Shown here: positions 1 through 9,330 of the stretch, piece by piece
How positions within the stretch are numbered: the first letter of the stretch is position 1
How the letters are laid out: every line of letters starts with the position of its first letter
DNA from: Oceanivirga miroungae
GTDB taxonomy: Bacteria > Fusobacteriota > Fusobacteriia > Fusobacteriales > Leptotrichiaceae
DNA: 64,000 nt
Reading direction: 5' to 3'
NCBI RefSeq assembly: GCF_902505095.1
Contig: NZ_CABWIB010000001.1
Span: 696,688-760,687, forward strand
The notes under the pieces: generated by a model
What the model was told of the DNA's origin: nothing
What the model saw: the letters and a program-made list of their open reading frames with translations, nothing else
Database searches by the model: none
Made by a program: the position numbers and the translations under genes

Positions 1-26
1 CAGAAAGAAAATAAGTAAAATTAAAT

Positions 27-52
27 AAAGGGGGTGTAAAAGCCCCACTTTT
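27..52 (+). terminator. Hairpin upstream of pyrG (terminator or attenuator)
   Basis: AAAGGGGG can pair with CCCC-A-CTTT (one bulged A) around an 8-base loop, ending in TTTT and an A/T stretch. It is either the terminator of a gene to the left of the window or a leader attenuator for pyrG, whose start lies 29 bases further on. The upstream sequence needed to decide is outside the window. Confidence 0.45.
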
Positions 53-80
53 AATATATATAAAGAAAGGGTAATACTAT

Positions 81-1676
81 ATGACGAAATATATATTTGT
101 AACTGGTGGAGTTGTGTCATCTCTAGGTAAAGGTATAACTGCTGCCTCACTTGGTAGATTACTTAAAGAAAGAGGTTATAAGGTAACAATACAAAAATTT
201 GATCCATATATTAATGTTGATCCAGGTACTATGAGTCCATATCAGCATGGAGAGGTTTTTGTAACTGATGACGGGGCTGAAACAGATTTAGATTTAGGAC
301 ATTATGAAAGATTTATAAACGAGGATTTAACAAAATATAATAATGTTACTAATGGTAAAATAATGTCATCAATAATAAATAAGGAAAGAAAAGGTGAGTA
401 CTTAGGAGCAACTGTACAATATATACCTCATGTAACAAATGAAATAAAACAAAATATATTAAATGCAGTTAACTCTACAAATTCTGATATAGTAATAACT
501 GAAATAGGTGGAACTATAGGTGATATAGAAAGTGTAGCTTTTATTGAAGCTATTAGACAATTTAGATATGAAGTTGGTAGAGAAAATGTAGTATTTATCC
601 ACGTTTCTTTATTACCATATTTAAAAGCTGCAAAAGAATTAAAAACAAAACCAACTCAACAAAGTGTTAAAATATTACAAAGTATGGGGATTAATCCTGA
701 TATTATTGTTTTAAGAAGTGAGTACCCTGTATCTAAAGAAATAAAGAAAAAAATCTCCTTATTCTGTGATGTTGATGAAACATCTGTTATAGAAGCACTA
801 GATGCAAATAGTATATATGAAGTACCAGTAAATATGGAGGAATTAGGTTTAGCTGATGAAGTTTGTAGAAAGTTATCATTAAAAAATATCAAACCAAATT
901 TAGCTAAATGGAAAGAAATGTTAGATACATTTAAAAATTATGATAGAGAAATAAAAGTTGCTGTTGTTGGAAAATATGTTGAATTAAAAGATGCATATAT
1001 TAGTATAACAGAAGCACTAGAACATGCAGCATATCAATTAAAAGCAAAAGTTAATATTGATTATTTAAAATCAGAAGAAATAGATATAAGTATGCTTGCA
1101 AACTATGATGGAGTACTAGTACCAGGTGGATTTGGTGGCCGTGGAATTGAAGGTAAAATAGCGTCTATAAAATATGCAAGAGAAAATAAAGTTCCATTTT
1201 TAGGTATTTGTTTAGGTATGCAAGTTGCTGCTATTGAATTTGGTAGAAATGTACTAGGTTTAGAAGATGTAAATACGGAAGAAATAAATGAAAATTGTAA
1301 AAACCCAGTAATACATTTAATGAAAAGCCAAGAAGGTATTGATAATTTAGGTGGAACAATGAGACTTGGAGCATATCCATGTAAATTAGATAAAAATAGT
1401 ATAGCGTATAGAGAATACAAAGAAGAACTAATTTCAGAAAGACATAGACATAGATTTGAATTTAATAATAGCTATAAAAAAATGTATGAAGAAAAAGGAT
1501 TTAAATTTAGTGGAGTATCACCAAATGGTAATTATGTAGAAGTAATAGAATTAGAAAATCATCCATATTTTGTAGCATCTCAATATCACCCAGAATTTAA
1601 AAGCCGTCCTAATAAAGCACATCCTCTATTTAAAGGCTTTATAAAGGCGATACTAGAAAGTGTTGAAACTAAATAA
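81..1676 (+). CDS. pyrG: CTP synthase
   Basis: Glutamine-dependent amination of UTP to CTP in the cytosol, the last step of de novo pyrimidine nucleotide synthesis. The 531-residue product has the full family length. The N-terminal synthetase domain begins with the P-loop-like motif [10 protein letters not shown] at residues 9-18. The C-terminal class I glutaminase domain (about residues 290-531) has the nucleophile loop GICLGMQ, with Cys near 377, and the HPEF motif near the end that supplies His and Glu. AAAGAAAGGG upstream of the ATG serves as ribosome-binding site. The stop codon overlaps the start of the next gene (TAATG), so the two are probably cotranslated. No sign of truncation. Confidence 0.97.
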   Translation: MTKYIFVTGGVVSSLGKGITAASLGRLLKERGYKVTIQKFDPYINVDPGTMSPYQHGEVFVTDDGAETDLDLGHYERFINEDLTKYNNVTNGKIMSSIINKERKGEYLGATVQYIPHVTNEIKQNILNAVNSTNSDIVITEIGGTIGDIESVAFIEAIRQFRYEVGRENVVFIHVSLLPYLKAAKELKTKPTQQSVKILQSMGINPDIIVLRSEYPVSKEIKKKISLFCDVDETSVIEALDANSIYEVPVNMEELGLADEVCRKLSLKNIKPNLAKWKEMLDTFKNYDREIKVAVVGKYVELKDAYISITEALEHAAYQLKAKVNIDYLKSEEIDISMLANYDGVLVPGGFGGRGIEGKIASIKYARENKVPFLGICLGMQVAAIEFGRNVLGLEDVNTEEINENCKNPVIHLMKSQEGIDNLGGTMRLGAYPCKLDKNSIAYREYKEELISERHRHRFEFNNSYKKMYEEKGFKFSGVSPNGNYVEVIELENHPYFVASQYHPEFKSRPNKAHPLFKGFIKAILESVETK

Positions 1677-2119
1677 TGATTTATTTACATCTATTTATAA
1701 TCTCAATGCTACCTTTAATAGAATTAAGAGGAGCTATTATTTATGCTGCGGTATATAAATTAAATATATTTTTATCGATTGCAATTTGTGTTTTAGGAAA
1801 TATTATTGTAATACCTATTATCTACATATTTGCAATGAAAACGATAGATTTATTAGCAAAAATTAAATATACTAAAAAAATTGCAGACTTTATTTTACAT
1901 AAAGGACATAAGGCTGCATTAAAATTAAAAGCTAAAAAATCAAGCTATATTGCATTACTATTATTTGTTGGTATACCATTACCTGGAACAGGAGTTTGGA
2001 CAGGAACACTAGCTTCAATACTATTAGGACTAGATCCTAAAAAAAGTTTTGTAGCTATGTTATTTGGTTGTATATTAGCAAGTATAATTATGTATTTAAG
2101 CTTATATGTAGTTATATAA
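1676..2119 (+). CDS. Small multidrug-export-type membrane protein (COG2426/PF06695)
   Basis: A 147-residue integral membrane protein with about four hydrophobic segments. It matches the family labelled putative small multidrug export protein by two traits: the N-terminal LPLIELRGAIIYA segment and the central PLPGTGVWTGTL motif (residues about 102-113). The family name is historical and a transport substrate is not established, so I give no function beyond membrane protein. It starts inside the pyrG stop codon (TAATG) and is followed directly by a terminator, so pyrG plus this gene form a two-gene transcription unit. Confidence 0.8.
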   Translation: MIYLHLFIISMLPLIELRGAIIYAAVYKLNIFLSIAICVLGNIIVIPIIYIFAMKTIDLLAKIKYTKKIADFILHKGHKAALKLKAKKSSYIALLLFVGIPLPGTGVWTGTLASILLGLDPKKSFVAMLFGCILASIIMYLSLYVVI

Positions 2120-2150
2120 AAGAAGTACAAAAAAAAGTGCTTCTTTTTTT
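2119..2150 (+). terminator. Rho-independent terminator after pyrG unit
   Basis: AAAGAAGTAC and GTGCTTCTTT form a roughly 10-bp stem (one G-T pair) around eight A residues, followed by a T run. It ends the pyrG transcription unit. Confidence 0.85.
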
Positions 2151-2164
2151 CTATGTAGATGTTA

Positions 2165-2173
2165 TGGTATAAT
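2165..2173 (+). promoter_or_regulatory. Extended -10 promoter for the U32 gene
   Basis: TGGTATAAT is an extended -10 element. It lies just downstream of a terminator and 29 bases before the ATG of the next gene. No good -35 hexamer sits 17 bases upstream (a T-rich stretch is found there), which is common for extended -10 promoters. Confidence 0.6.
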
Positions 2174-2201
2174 AAGAAAAAAGAAAAAAACAAGGAGAAT
2201 T

Positions 2202-4349
2202 ATGGATATAGTAGGACCAGCAGGTAATTATGAAAAATTAAAAGCAGCGATAAAAGCTGGAGCTAATGAAGTATATATGGGTCTAAAAGGGTTTGGAGCT
2301 AGAAGAAATAACGATAACTTAGGATATGAAGAAATATTTGAAGGAATAGATTATGCTCATACAAGAGGTGTTAAATGTCTACTAACTTTAAATACTGTAA
2401 TGAAAGATATAGAATTAAAAAATGCTATAAATGCTTTCATGCCAATATACGAACATGGAATAGATGCAGTTATTATACAAGATTTAGGGATGATATCAGT
2501 ACTTAAGAAAAATTTTCCAGATTTAGTACTTCATGGTAGTACGCAAATGACAGTTGCAAATAGTGATGAAGCAAACTATATGAAAAGCTTAGGATTAAAA
2601 AGAGTTGTATTAGCAAGAGAACTTAGTTTTGAAGAAATAAAAACAATTAGAGAAAATACAGATATAGAATTAGAGGTTTTTGTATCAGGTGCTATGTGTA
2701 TATCTTATTCAGGAAACTGTTATGTAAGTAGCTTTATAGGTGGTAGAAGTGGTAACCGTGGTATGTGTGCTTATACTTGTCGTAAAAAATTTAAAGAGGA
2801 TAACAATGAATTAAAATATACCTTATCTCCAAATGATCAACTACTAAAAAAAGAGGAAATAGAAAAGTTAAAATCTATAGGAATAAACTCTATAAAAGTA
2901 GAAGGTAGAAAGAAAAATCCAAATTATGTTTTTGAAACTGTTTCATATTATCGTGATGTACTAGATGGAATAGAACATGAAAGTATGAGCTATAAGTTAT
3001 TTAATAGAGGTTATTCAAAAGGATATTTTTATCTGGATAATAAGTTAATGAATACTAAATACTCATCTAACTTTGGTTATTTAATTGGTAAGAATAAAGA
3101 GGGTAAAATTACTTTATTAGATGAATTAGAAAATGGTGATGGAGTACAGTTTGTTGATGAAAACTTTGAAACTATTGAAGGTATTTTTGTTAATAGAATA
3201 ATGTTAAATAATAAGAAAGTGGCTATTGCAAAAAAAGGTGATGAAATAGAATTGAATATGCCTAAAAACACTAAATATGTATACAAAAATTATTCGAAAA
3301 AAATAAATGATATCCTAGATAATCAAAGAAAAATAGTAAAAAGATACTTAGATATTAATGCAAAACTAATTGTAATGAAAAATGAAAAATTAAGTTTAGA
3401 GTATAGTTATAAAAATATATCTGCAAAAATAGAATATGATGTAGTAAAAGAGGCTAGTAAAAAGCCAATAACAAAAGAAATGTTAGAAAGTAAAATTTCA
3501 GAATTAGGTGATACTAGTTTTAATGTGAAAAATGCAGATATAGTATATGATGGAATAAGCTTTGTATCATTTAGCGAGTTAAAAAAATTAAAAAGAGAAT
3601 GCCAAGAACTTCTGCATGAAAAAATTATTGATAGCTATAAAAGAGAAAAAGTTTTAGTTAATTACAATGAATATGATAAAACAGCAAGTAAAAAGGAATA
3701 TATAATATCAGCACTTGTAGAAAATGAAGAACAAAAAAGAGCATGTATTGATTTTGGTATAGAGAAAATATATGAAGCAGGGTATGATATTTCAAAACAA
3801 AAAAATATTGATAGAAAAGAAATAACAGATACTAAAAATTTAGCATATAACTTTAAGCAGTTATTAGATGGTAAAAAGAAAAATATTAAGCAGAGCGTAA
3901 ACTGGAATTTCAATATATTTAATAACTATGCAGTAGATGCATTTTCTTCATTTCCAAATATAGATACAATATTTTTATCACCTGAATTAAGTTATAAGCA
4001 AATAAGAAGAATAACTACAAATTCAAATAAAAAAGGATTAGTTATATACGGTTATCTAAAAGCAATGTACATAGAACACCCTCTTATAACTAAAGATTAT
4101 ATGGAAATACAAGGTGAATTTTACGATAGATATAGACTTAGAAAAAACTCATTAGATAATATAGAACTTTATTTATATAAGCCAATGAATTTAATACCAA
4201 AACTTGATTTAATAGAAGAGCTAGGTTTAGATGAATTAAGATTAGATTTCACATTTGAAACATATGATGAAGTAATTAAAATCTTAAAAAGTATTAAAAA
4301 TAGAAGTGGTAAATACAATGGATATTCCTTTGATATGGGTGTAAGTTAG
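2202..4349 (+). CDS. U32 family protein (RlhA/TrhP-like, long form)
   Basis: A 715-residue member of the U32 peptidase-like family. Family members studied in other bacteria (RlhA, TrhP) act in hydroxylation of 23S rRNA or tRNA bases, so an RNA-modification role is more likely than proteolysis; that is family knowledge. The N-terminal TIM-barrel-like half carries the family signature around residues 160-200: E-F-V-S-G-A-M-C, then SGNC, then GNRGMCAYTCR, which together give four conserved cysteines. The C-terminal half is the extra domain found in long U32 proteins. ATG is preceded by AAGGAG. The gene is monocistronic between a promoter and a terminator. Confidence 0.85.
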   Translation: MDIVGPAGNYEKLKAAIKAGANEVYMGLKGFGARRNNDNLGYEEIFEGIDYAHTRGVKCLLTLNTVMKDIELKNAINAFMPIYEHGIDAVIIQDLGMISVLKKNFPDLVLHGSTQMTVANSDEANYMKSLGLKRVVLARELSFEEIKTIRENTDIELEVFVSGAMCISYSGNCYVSSFIGGRSGNRGMCAYTCRKKFKEDNNELKYTLSPNDQLLKKEEIEKLKSIGINSIKVEGRKKNPNYVFETVSYYRDVLDGIEHESMSYKLFNRGYSKGYFYLDNKLMNTKYSSNFGYLIGKNKEGKITLLDELENGDGVQFVDENFETIEGIFVNRIMLNNKKVAIAKKGDEIELNMPKNTKYVYKNYSKKINDILDNQRKIVKRYLDINAKLIVMKNEKLSLEYSYKNISAKIEYDVVKEASKKPITKEMLESKISELGDTSFNVKNADIVYDGISFVSFSELKKLKRECQELLHEKIIDSYKREKVLVNYNEYDKTASKKEYIISALVENEEQKRACIDFGIEKIYEAGYDISKQKNIDRKEITDTKNLAYNFKQLLDGKKKNIKQSVNWNFNIFNNYAVDAFSSFPNIDTIFLSPELSYKQIRRITTNSNKKGLVIYGYLKAMYIEHPLITKDYMEIQGEFYDRYRLRKNSLDNIELYLYKPMNLIPKLDLIEELGLDELRLDFTFETYDEVIKILKSIKNRSGKYNGYSFDMGVS

Positions 4350-4374
4350 GTAGAAGTATTATAAATAAAAAATT

Positions 4375-4400
4375 AAGCAACTAGAAAAGGTTGCTTTTTT
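4375..4400 (+). terminator. Rho-independent terminator after U32 gene
   Basis: AAGCAAC / GTTGCTT stem of 7 bp, 8-base loop, then TTTT. Confidence 0.85.
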
Positions 4401-4427
4401 GCACTACAATAATTAAGCTATTTATAG

Positions 4428-4433
4428 TATAAT
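4428..4433 (+). promoter_or_regulatory. Probable -10 element for the small unknown gene
   Basis: A perfect TATAAT lies 28 bases before the ATG at 4462, between a terminator and the gene. The -35 region (TACAAT at about 4405-4410) is poor. Confidence 0.4.
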
Positions 4434-4461
4434 AAATATATAAAAAATATTGGGAGAGAAG

Positions 4462-4740
4462 ATGAAGAAAAAATCAAAAATAGAAGAAATAAAAGAAATA
4501 GATGAGTTTCACGATTACTTAGAAAGTCTTAGTATTGATGAACTAGATGAATTAGAATATATGGTTTGTAGAGATTTTGAAATGATGTCTAGTGATAAAA
4601 ATATTGTAGAGAAACTAAATAAATCTGATAAAGAAGTTATAAGCTTATTTAATTGTTTAGTTAAAATGTATGAATTAGCAAAGATAAAAGAACTTAAAAT
4701 AAAAAATGTAAAAAAAACAATATCTAGTGTGATTAATTAG
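4462..4740 (+). CDS. Hypothetical protein, 92 aa, charged
   Basis: I do not recognise this protein. I start it at the ATG at 4462 because GGGAG lies just before it; a TTG twelve bases upstream overlaps that ribosome-binding site. The product is soluble, lysine- and glutamate-rich and predicted helical, with an acidic stretch SIDELDELEY in the first half and a basic C-terminus (KELKIKNVKK). There is no signal peptide or membrane segment. It has its own promoter-like -10 and lies between the U32 gene and yqeH. The next gene also has its own promoter, so the two need not be linked. Coding status rests on composition, the ribosome-binding site and neat placement. Confidence 0.7.
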   Translation: MKKKSKIEEIKEIDEFHDYLESLSIDELDELEYMVCRDFEMMSSDKNIVEKLNKSDKEVISLFNCLVKMYELAKIKELKIKNVKKTISSVIN

Positions 4741-4742
4741 CT

Positions 4743-4771
4743 TTTACAAAACAATTCATATATGTTATTAT
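4743..4771 (+). promoter_or_regulatory. Promoter for yqeH operon
   Basis: TTTACA, 17-base spacer, TATTAT, with TG one base upstream of the -10 (TGTTATTAT). It begins three bases after the previous stop codon, 33 bases before the yqeH ATG. Confidence 0.65.
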
Positions 4772-4803
4772 TTACATAGAATATACAAATATTAGGAGCT
4801 AGA

Positions 4804-5946
4804 ATGAAAATAAGAAAATGCGTTGGTTGTGGTGAAATACTACAAAGTGATGATGAAAATAAATTGGGATATATACCATATGAAAAATTATTGCATGCAA
4901 GTGATGCAATATGTAAAAGATGTTTTAGATTAAAAAACTATAACGAACTACCTGATGAAAAAGATGAAAAGAAAAACTATTTAATTGAGCTTAAAGAAAT
5001 CATAAATACAGTTGATTTAGTTATGCCAATTTTTGATGTTATTGATCTTGAAAGTTCTATGACAACTGAGATATTAGATTTAATAGAAGGTAAAAATATA
5101 ATTGCAATATTAAATAAGGTAGACTTATTACCTAAAAGTATGCCAATGACTGATATATCTTCATGGTTTAAAGAAATAATAAATGGTGAAAATGTATTCC
5201 CATTAGATATATGTATGGTATCATCTAAAAAAAGCTTTGGGATAAAAGGAATAATAAAGAAAATATATAACTTATCGAATAAAAAAGATATTAAAGTATT
5301 AGTTTTAGGAGTATCTAATGTTGGTAAATCTTCAGTATTAAATAAACTTTTAGGAAAAGAAAAACTAACAGTATCAAAATTCTCAGGGACTACTAAAAAA
5401 GCAACAAAAAACTTAGTTAAGTTTAAAGAGAAAAATATATACTTTTATGATACAGCAGGTCTTATACCAGATGGTAGATTAAGTGAATTATTACCAAAAA
5501 ATAAGGCAGATAAGCTAGTATTTGCAAAAGAAATTAGAAATACTAAGTTTAATATAAAAAAAGATCAAATATTAATGTTTTCTAACCTTATGTATATGAA
5601 ATCAAATGAAAATATAGAACTTGATATTTTCGTAAGTCCAAAAGTAAAATTACATTTAACTAATATGGATAAATATAAAGACTTAATTGATAGAGTGGAT
5701 TTATTTAATATACTAGATAAAGAAGAATTAGATACATATTTTGATAATAATGAATTTGTAGAAGAAAATATAGTTCTAGAAAAAGGATATGATTTAAGTA
5801 TTTCAGGCCTTGGATTTATAAAACAAATAAGAGGAAAGTTTGATGTAAATATGATATATCCAAAATCAGTAAAGATAAAAGAAAGAATAAGCATAGATAG
5901 AAATAATAGAAAAAAAATTGATATGGAAGAAGAATTATTATGGTAA
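4804..5946 (+). CDS. yqeH: Circularly permuted ribosome-assembly GTPase YqeH
   Basis: A 380-residue GTPase that in Bacillus is needed for 30S subunit assembly. The sequence shows the permuted order typical of YqeH. First comes an N-terminal zinc finger (CVGCG near residues 5-9 and CKRCF near 37-41). Next is the G4 motif NKVDLLPK near 105. Only after that come the G1 P-loop GVSNVGKSS near 168-176 and G3 DTAGL near 216. The C-terminal third is the RNA- or protein-binding domain of the family. RBS AGGAG precedes the ATG. Its end overlaps a small membrane ORF by seven bases, and the operon continues through ychF. Confidence 0.93.
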   Translation: MKIRKCVGCGEILQSDDENKLGYIPYEKLLHASDAICKRCFRLKNYNELPDEKDEKKNYLIELKEIINTVDLVMPIFDVIDLESSMTTEILDLIEGKNIIAILNKVDLLPKSMPMTDISSWFKEIINGENVFPLDICMVSSKKSFGIKGIIKKIYNLSNKKDIKVLVLGVSNVGKSSVLNKLLGKEKLTVSKFSGTTKKATKNLVKFKEKNIYFYDTAGLIPDGRLSELLPKNKADKLVFAKEIRNTKFNIKKDQILMFSNLMYMKSNENIELDIFVSPKVKLHLTNMDKYKDLIDRVDLFNILDKEELDTYFDNNEFVEENIVLEKGYDLSISGLGFIKQIRGKFDVNMIYPKSVKIKERISIDRNNRKKIDMEEELLW

Positions 5947-6062
5947 AAAAAATAGTATATAGTTTTCTATTTATTTCAATAATAACTTCAATAATATATG
6001 TTGATAGCATAAACAAATTAGAAAGTAGGATGCAAGAAATTGAAAATATCAGTTCTAGGTAG
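5940..6062 (+). CDS. Possible 40-aa single-pass membrane microprotein
   Basis: A small open frame starting MVKKIVYSFLFISIITSI and continuing with a short polar, charged segment that includes KLESRMQEIEN. The predicted structure is one N-terminal membrane helix plus a short amphipathic or coiled-coil tail. Its ATG sits in ATGGTAA, overlapping the yqeH stop, and GGAAGAAG lies about six bases upstream. Its stop lies 23 bases inside the following hydrolase gene. It fills what would otherwise be a 93-base gap in an operon where gaps are otherwise tiny. I know no homologue. It may be a real microprotein or only a translational coupler. Confidence 0.5.
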   Translation: MVKKIVYSFLFISIITSIIYVDSINKLESRMQEIENISSR

Positions 6063-6810
6063 TGGAAGTAAGGGAAATAGTAGCTTTATAGAAATTGGGG
6101 ATAAGAAGTTTTTAGTTGATGTTGGCTTTAGTATGAAAAAAATAGAAGAAAAATTAAATATGATAAATCAAAGTTTTTCTGATATTGATGGCATATTTAT
6201 TACCCATGATCACGGAGATCATATAAGATCATTTGGTGCAATATCAAGAAAGTATGACATTCCATTATACATACATAAAAAGTCATTAAAAGAAGTATCC
6301 CATAAAATGGGTAAATTAAATCAAGATAAAATAGTTCTTTTAGAAGAAAAGAAAATATTAATAGATAATATAATGGTAGAAAACTTTGATGTTATGCATG
6401 ATTCTGCTAATAATCTAGGTTATTCGTTTAGTTATAGAAATGAAAAACTAAGTTATGTTACAGATATTGGTAGAATTACAAATATCGTGAAAATGAATTG
6501 CATGAACTCAGATATATTAGCGTTTGAAACTAATTATGATTTAGATTTATTATTAGAAGGAGAATATCCATGGACTCTTAAAAATAGAGTTAAGGGTAAT
6601 TATGGACATATTTCAAATGAAGAAGCTGCGAAAATGTTTTCAGATGTGCAAGAAAATAGACTAAAAAAAATAATAATGCTTCATTTAAGTGATGAAAATA
6701 ATGATGAAAGTTTAGCATATGAAACAGTTAGAAAGTATGTTAAAAATGATATAGATATAGAAGCTTCAAAGCAAGATGAGCCAACTAAAATATATATGTT
6801 AGAAAAGTAG
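6040..6810 (+). CDS. MBL-fold phosphodiesterase/exonuclease, YycJ (WalJ)-like
   Basis: A 256-residue metallo-beta-lactamase-fold hydrolase. It starts SVLGSGSKGNSSFI, typical of the YycJ/WalJ group, and carries the metal-binding motif THDHGDH near residue 55, further metal ligands in VTDIG near 140, and GHISNEEA plus MLHLSDENND toward the C-terminus. WalJ members are 5'-phosphate exonucleases or accessory factors of the WalRK envelope pathway; no WalRK genes lie nearby. The start is a TTG at 6040, with AGGA nine bases upstream; no ATG fits in frame. It overlaps the end of the preceding microprotein frame. Confidence 0.88.
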   Translation: MKISVLGSGSKGNSSFIEIGDKKFLVDVGFSMKKIEEKLNMINQSFSDIDGIFITHDHGDHIRSFGAISRKYDIPLYIHKKSLKEVSHKMGKLNQDKIVLLEEKKILIDNIMVENFDVMHDSANNLGYSFSYRNEKLSYVTDIGRITNIVKMNCMNSDILAFETNYDLDLLLEGEYPWTLKNRVKGNYGHISNEEAAKMFSDVQENRLKKIIMLHLSDENNDESLAYETVRKYVKNDIDIEASKQDEPTKIYMLEK

Positions 6811-6815
6811 GTAAT

Positions 6816-7364
6816 ATGTGGGAAGAATTAGAAAAAGAAATTAAGTTATATGATGAATGCAATTATCTTAATTTAGATGTAGAGCCAATATTAGGTGTAG
6901 GAAATAAAAAAGCAAAATTTTTTGTTTTATTTGACTCTGTTACAGATTCAATGAATGAAAATAAAGATGTTGAAAAAAGTAAGGAATATGAAAAGTTAAA
7001 GGTAATTTTTAATTTTTGTGAGATTGATTTGAATAATTGCTATTTTACTTGCCTTGATAAGTATTATAGTAAAAATGAGAAAATTGATTTTGAAAAAAGA
7101 AAATATGCTATGTCAATATTACTAAAAGAGCTTTTTATAGTAAAACCAGAGTATGTAATAACTATAGGTGAAAATATTTTAAACTATATTTACTACTATC
7201 TAACAGATAGGAAGGATAAAATTGATATATTAAAAAGTGTAGGTAAAATATTTGATATAAATAATATGAAATTTGTACCGATATATGATATAGAGCATAT
7301 AGGTAAATTAGATAAAAAAAAGAAAAAAGAATTAGTTGAAATATTAAAGGAGATAAATAAATGA
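6816..7364 (+). CDS. Degenerate family-4 uracil-DNA-glycosylase-like protein
   Basis: A 182-residue soluble protein. Its order of segments follows the family 4 (SPO1-type) uracil-DNA glycosylase fold. GVGNKKAKFFVLFDS stands where active enzymes have G-x-G-N-x-x-A-x-x-x-x-V-G-E-A-P-G. NNCYFTCLDKY corresponds to the strand ending in N-x-x-K-C, then VKPEYVITIGENIL, then FVPIYDIEHI where active enzymes have P-x-x-HP. The catalytic E-A-P-G and the final HP motif are absent, and the four iron-sulfur cysteines are not in place. I therefore predict the fold, not the enzyme activity. It lies 5 bases after walJ-like and overlaps ychF by ATGA. The fold assignment comes from reading and is unverified. 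Confidence 0.6.
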   Translation: MWEELEKEIKLYDECNYLNLDVEPILGVGNKKAKFFVLFDSVTDSMNENKDVEKSKEYEKLKVIFNFCEIDLNNCYFTCLDKYYSKNEKIDFEKRKYAMSILLKELFIVKPEYVITIGENILNYIYYYLTDRKDKIDILKSVGKIFDINNMKFVPIYDIEHIGKLDKKKKKELVEILKEINK

Positions 7365-8467
7365 TAGGAATAGGAATAGTAGGTTTACCTAATGTAGGTA
7401 AATCAACATTATTTAATGCAATTACTAAAAGTAATAATGCACTTTCTGCAAACTACCCGTTTGCAACAATAGAACCAAATATTGGTACAGTATCAGTGCC
7501 TGATAAAAGAATGAGAGAGTTAGAAAAAATAATAAACCCTAAAGCTGTAGTTGAAGCTGTTGTTAAATTTGTTGACATTGCAGGACTTGTAAAAGGTGCA
7601 TCAAAAGGTGAAGGACTTGGAAATCAATTTTTAACAAATATTAGAAATACTGAAGCAATTTGCCAAGTTGTTAGATGTTTTGATAATGATGATATAATAC
7701 ATGTTGATGGAAAGGTAGACCCTATAAGAGATATAGAAACAATAAACTTAGAATTGATATTTTCTGATATTGAAACTATAAATAGAGCACTTCAAAAACA
7801 AGTTAAACTTGTAAGAGCAAATGATAAAACTGCCAAAGCATTAGTTGAAGTTTTAGAAAAATGTAAAACACATTTAGAATCTGAAAACTTATTAAATAGT
7901 TTAGAATTAGATTCTGATGAATTAGAATTGATTAAAGTTTATCAATTTTTAACAATAAAACCTATGATGTATGCACTAAATATAGCGGAAGACGACCTAA
8001 AAGATCCAGAGTCAAATAAATATGTAAAACTTGTAAGAGAATACATAAAAGATAATAAAGAATCAGATATAGTAATTTTTTCAGCAAAAGTAGAATCTGA
8101 GTTAATTGATATTGATGATGAGGAAATGAAAATGGAATTTTTAAAAGAATTAGGAGTAAGTGAACCTAGTTTAGATAGACTAATATCAACAGGATATAGA
8201 TTATTAGGACTTATTACTTTTTTCACAGCCGGTGTAAAAGAGTTAAGAGCATGGACTATAAAAAATGGAACGAATGCACAAAATGCTGCAAGTGAAATAC
8301 ATACTGATATATCAAGAGGATTTATTAGAGCAGAAACAGTATCTTATGATAAGTTTATAGAAGATAAAGGTTGGCAAGGAGCTAAGGCTAATGCTAATGT
8401 AAGACTAGAAGGTAAAGAATACATAGTAAAAGATGGAGATGTTATGTATTTTAGATTTAATGTTTAG
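7361..8467 (+). CDS. ychF: Obg-family ATPase YchF
   Basis: A 368-residue P-loop NTPase of the Obg/YchF group, the ribosome-associated, ATP-preferring member linked to stress adaptation. The G1 motif GLPNVGKST is at residues 8-16. The G3 motif DIAGLVKGASKGEGLGNQF follows at about 70-88. The usual NKxD is replaced by N-I-A-E near residue 207, which is the trait that gives YchF ATP rather than GTP preference. A TGS-type C-terminal domain is present (AWTIKNGTNAQNAA onward). Length is normal. It overlaps the preceding gene by ATGA with AAGGAG upstream. Confidence 0.96.
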   Translation: MIGIGIVGLPNVGKSTLFNAITKSNNALSANYPFATIEPNIGTVSVPDKRMRELEKIINPKAVVEAVVKFVDIAGLVKGASKGEGLGNQFLTNIRNTEAICQVVRCFDNDDIIHVDGKVDPIRDIETINLELIFSDIETINRALQKQVKLVRANDKTAKALVEVLEKCKTHLESENLLNSLELDSDELELIKVYQFLTIKPMMYALNIAEDDLKDPESNKYVKLVREYIKDNKESDIVIFSAKVESELIDIDDEEMKMEFLKELGVSEPSLDRLISTGYRLLGLITFFTAGVKELRAWTIKNGTNAQNAASEIHTDISRGFIRAETVSYDKFIEDKGWQGAKANANVRLEGKEYIVKDGDVMYFRFNV

Positions 8468-8475
8468 GTGATAGT

Positions 8476-9330
8476 ATGGATAGTATAACAAATATATTTA
8501 ATGACAATCTAATTTTGTTTTTAAAATATAATAAGTTTGCGATTGTATTTCTAATAATCTTAATATTTACTTATACAAGAACTAAAAGATTTCTAGTTAG
8601 ATTTTCAGAAAAGCTTTTAAAAACAACATTTGAAAAAAAACCAACGCTAGCTGGGTTTATAAATTCAATAATTAAAATATTACCAGATTTAATGATAATA
8701 TATTTAATATTTAATATATTAGGCATAACCTTAATGCAAGCTTCAATAATTATTGCATCTGTGTCGGCTTTTGTAGGTTTTGCATTTCAAGGAGTTTTAG
8801 AAAACTTTTTTGGTGGAATGATAATTTTATCATTTCAACCATTTTTAGTTGGAGATGTAATAGAGTATAGTGGTAATTTTGGAGAAGTAAAAAAAATTGA
8901 ACTTTATTATACAACTATAACAACATTTAATAATGAGGTTGTATTGATACCTAATGGATTATTAATAGCTAATAGAGTAAAAAATTTAAATGTATATGAC
9001 CAAAGAAGATTAGATTTAAGAGTAGGTGTATCTTATGATGCTAATATAGAGCATGTAAAAGAAACTATAAATAAAATAGTACATAAAAGAAAAGATTTAT
9101 TTGATTTTAGTATGCCAAATAAAATAGGTTTAGGCAATATTGGGGCCTCTAGTTTGGAATTTGAAATAAAAATGTTTGTTACACCAGGTAATTATTTACT
9201 TGCAAGATTCTATATACTAGAGAGTGTAAAAACAGAGTTTGATAAAGAAAATATCGGATTACCATATGATATAATAGATTTACAAATAAATAAGTCATAT
9301 AATAAACTAGATATAAGTGAGGTGAAATAG
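8476..9330 (+). CDS. MscS-family mechanosensitive channel (copy 1)
   Basis: A 284-residue small-conductance mechanosensitive channel: three hydrophobic segments in the first 110 residues, then the MscS beta domain (FQPFLVGDVIEYSGNFG near 122-136, with LIPNGLL following) and the mixed alpha/beta C-terminal domain. The third helix contains the small-residue-rich pore-lining stretch before GVLENFFGGM. Such channels open under membrane tension and release osmolytes. It follows ychF by eight bases and is immediately followed by a paralogue of exactly the same length; see the next entry. Confidence 0.9.
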   Translation: MDSITNIFNDNLILFLKYNKFAIVFLIILIFTYTRTKRFLVRFSEKLLKTTFEKKPTLAGFINSIIKILPDLMIIYLIFNILGITLMQASIIIASVSAFVGFAFQGVLENFFGGMIILSFQPFLVGDVIEYSGNFGEVKKIELYYTTITTFNNEVVLIPNGLLIANRVKNLNVYDQRRLDLRVGVSYDANIEHVKETINKIVHKRKDLFDFSMPNKIGLGNIGASSLEFEIKMFVTPGNYLLARFYILESVKTEFDKENIGLPYDIIDLQINKSYNKLDISEVK

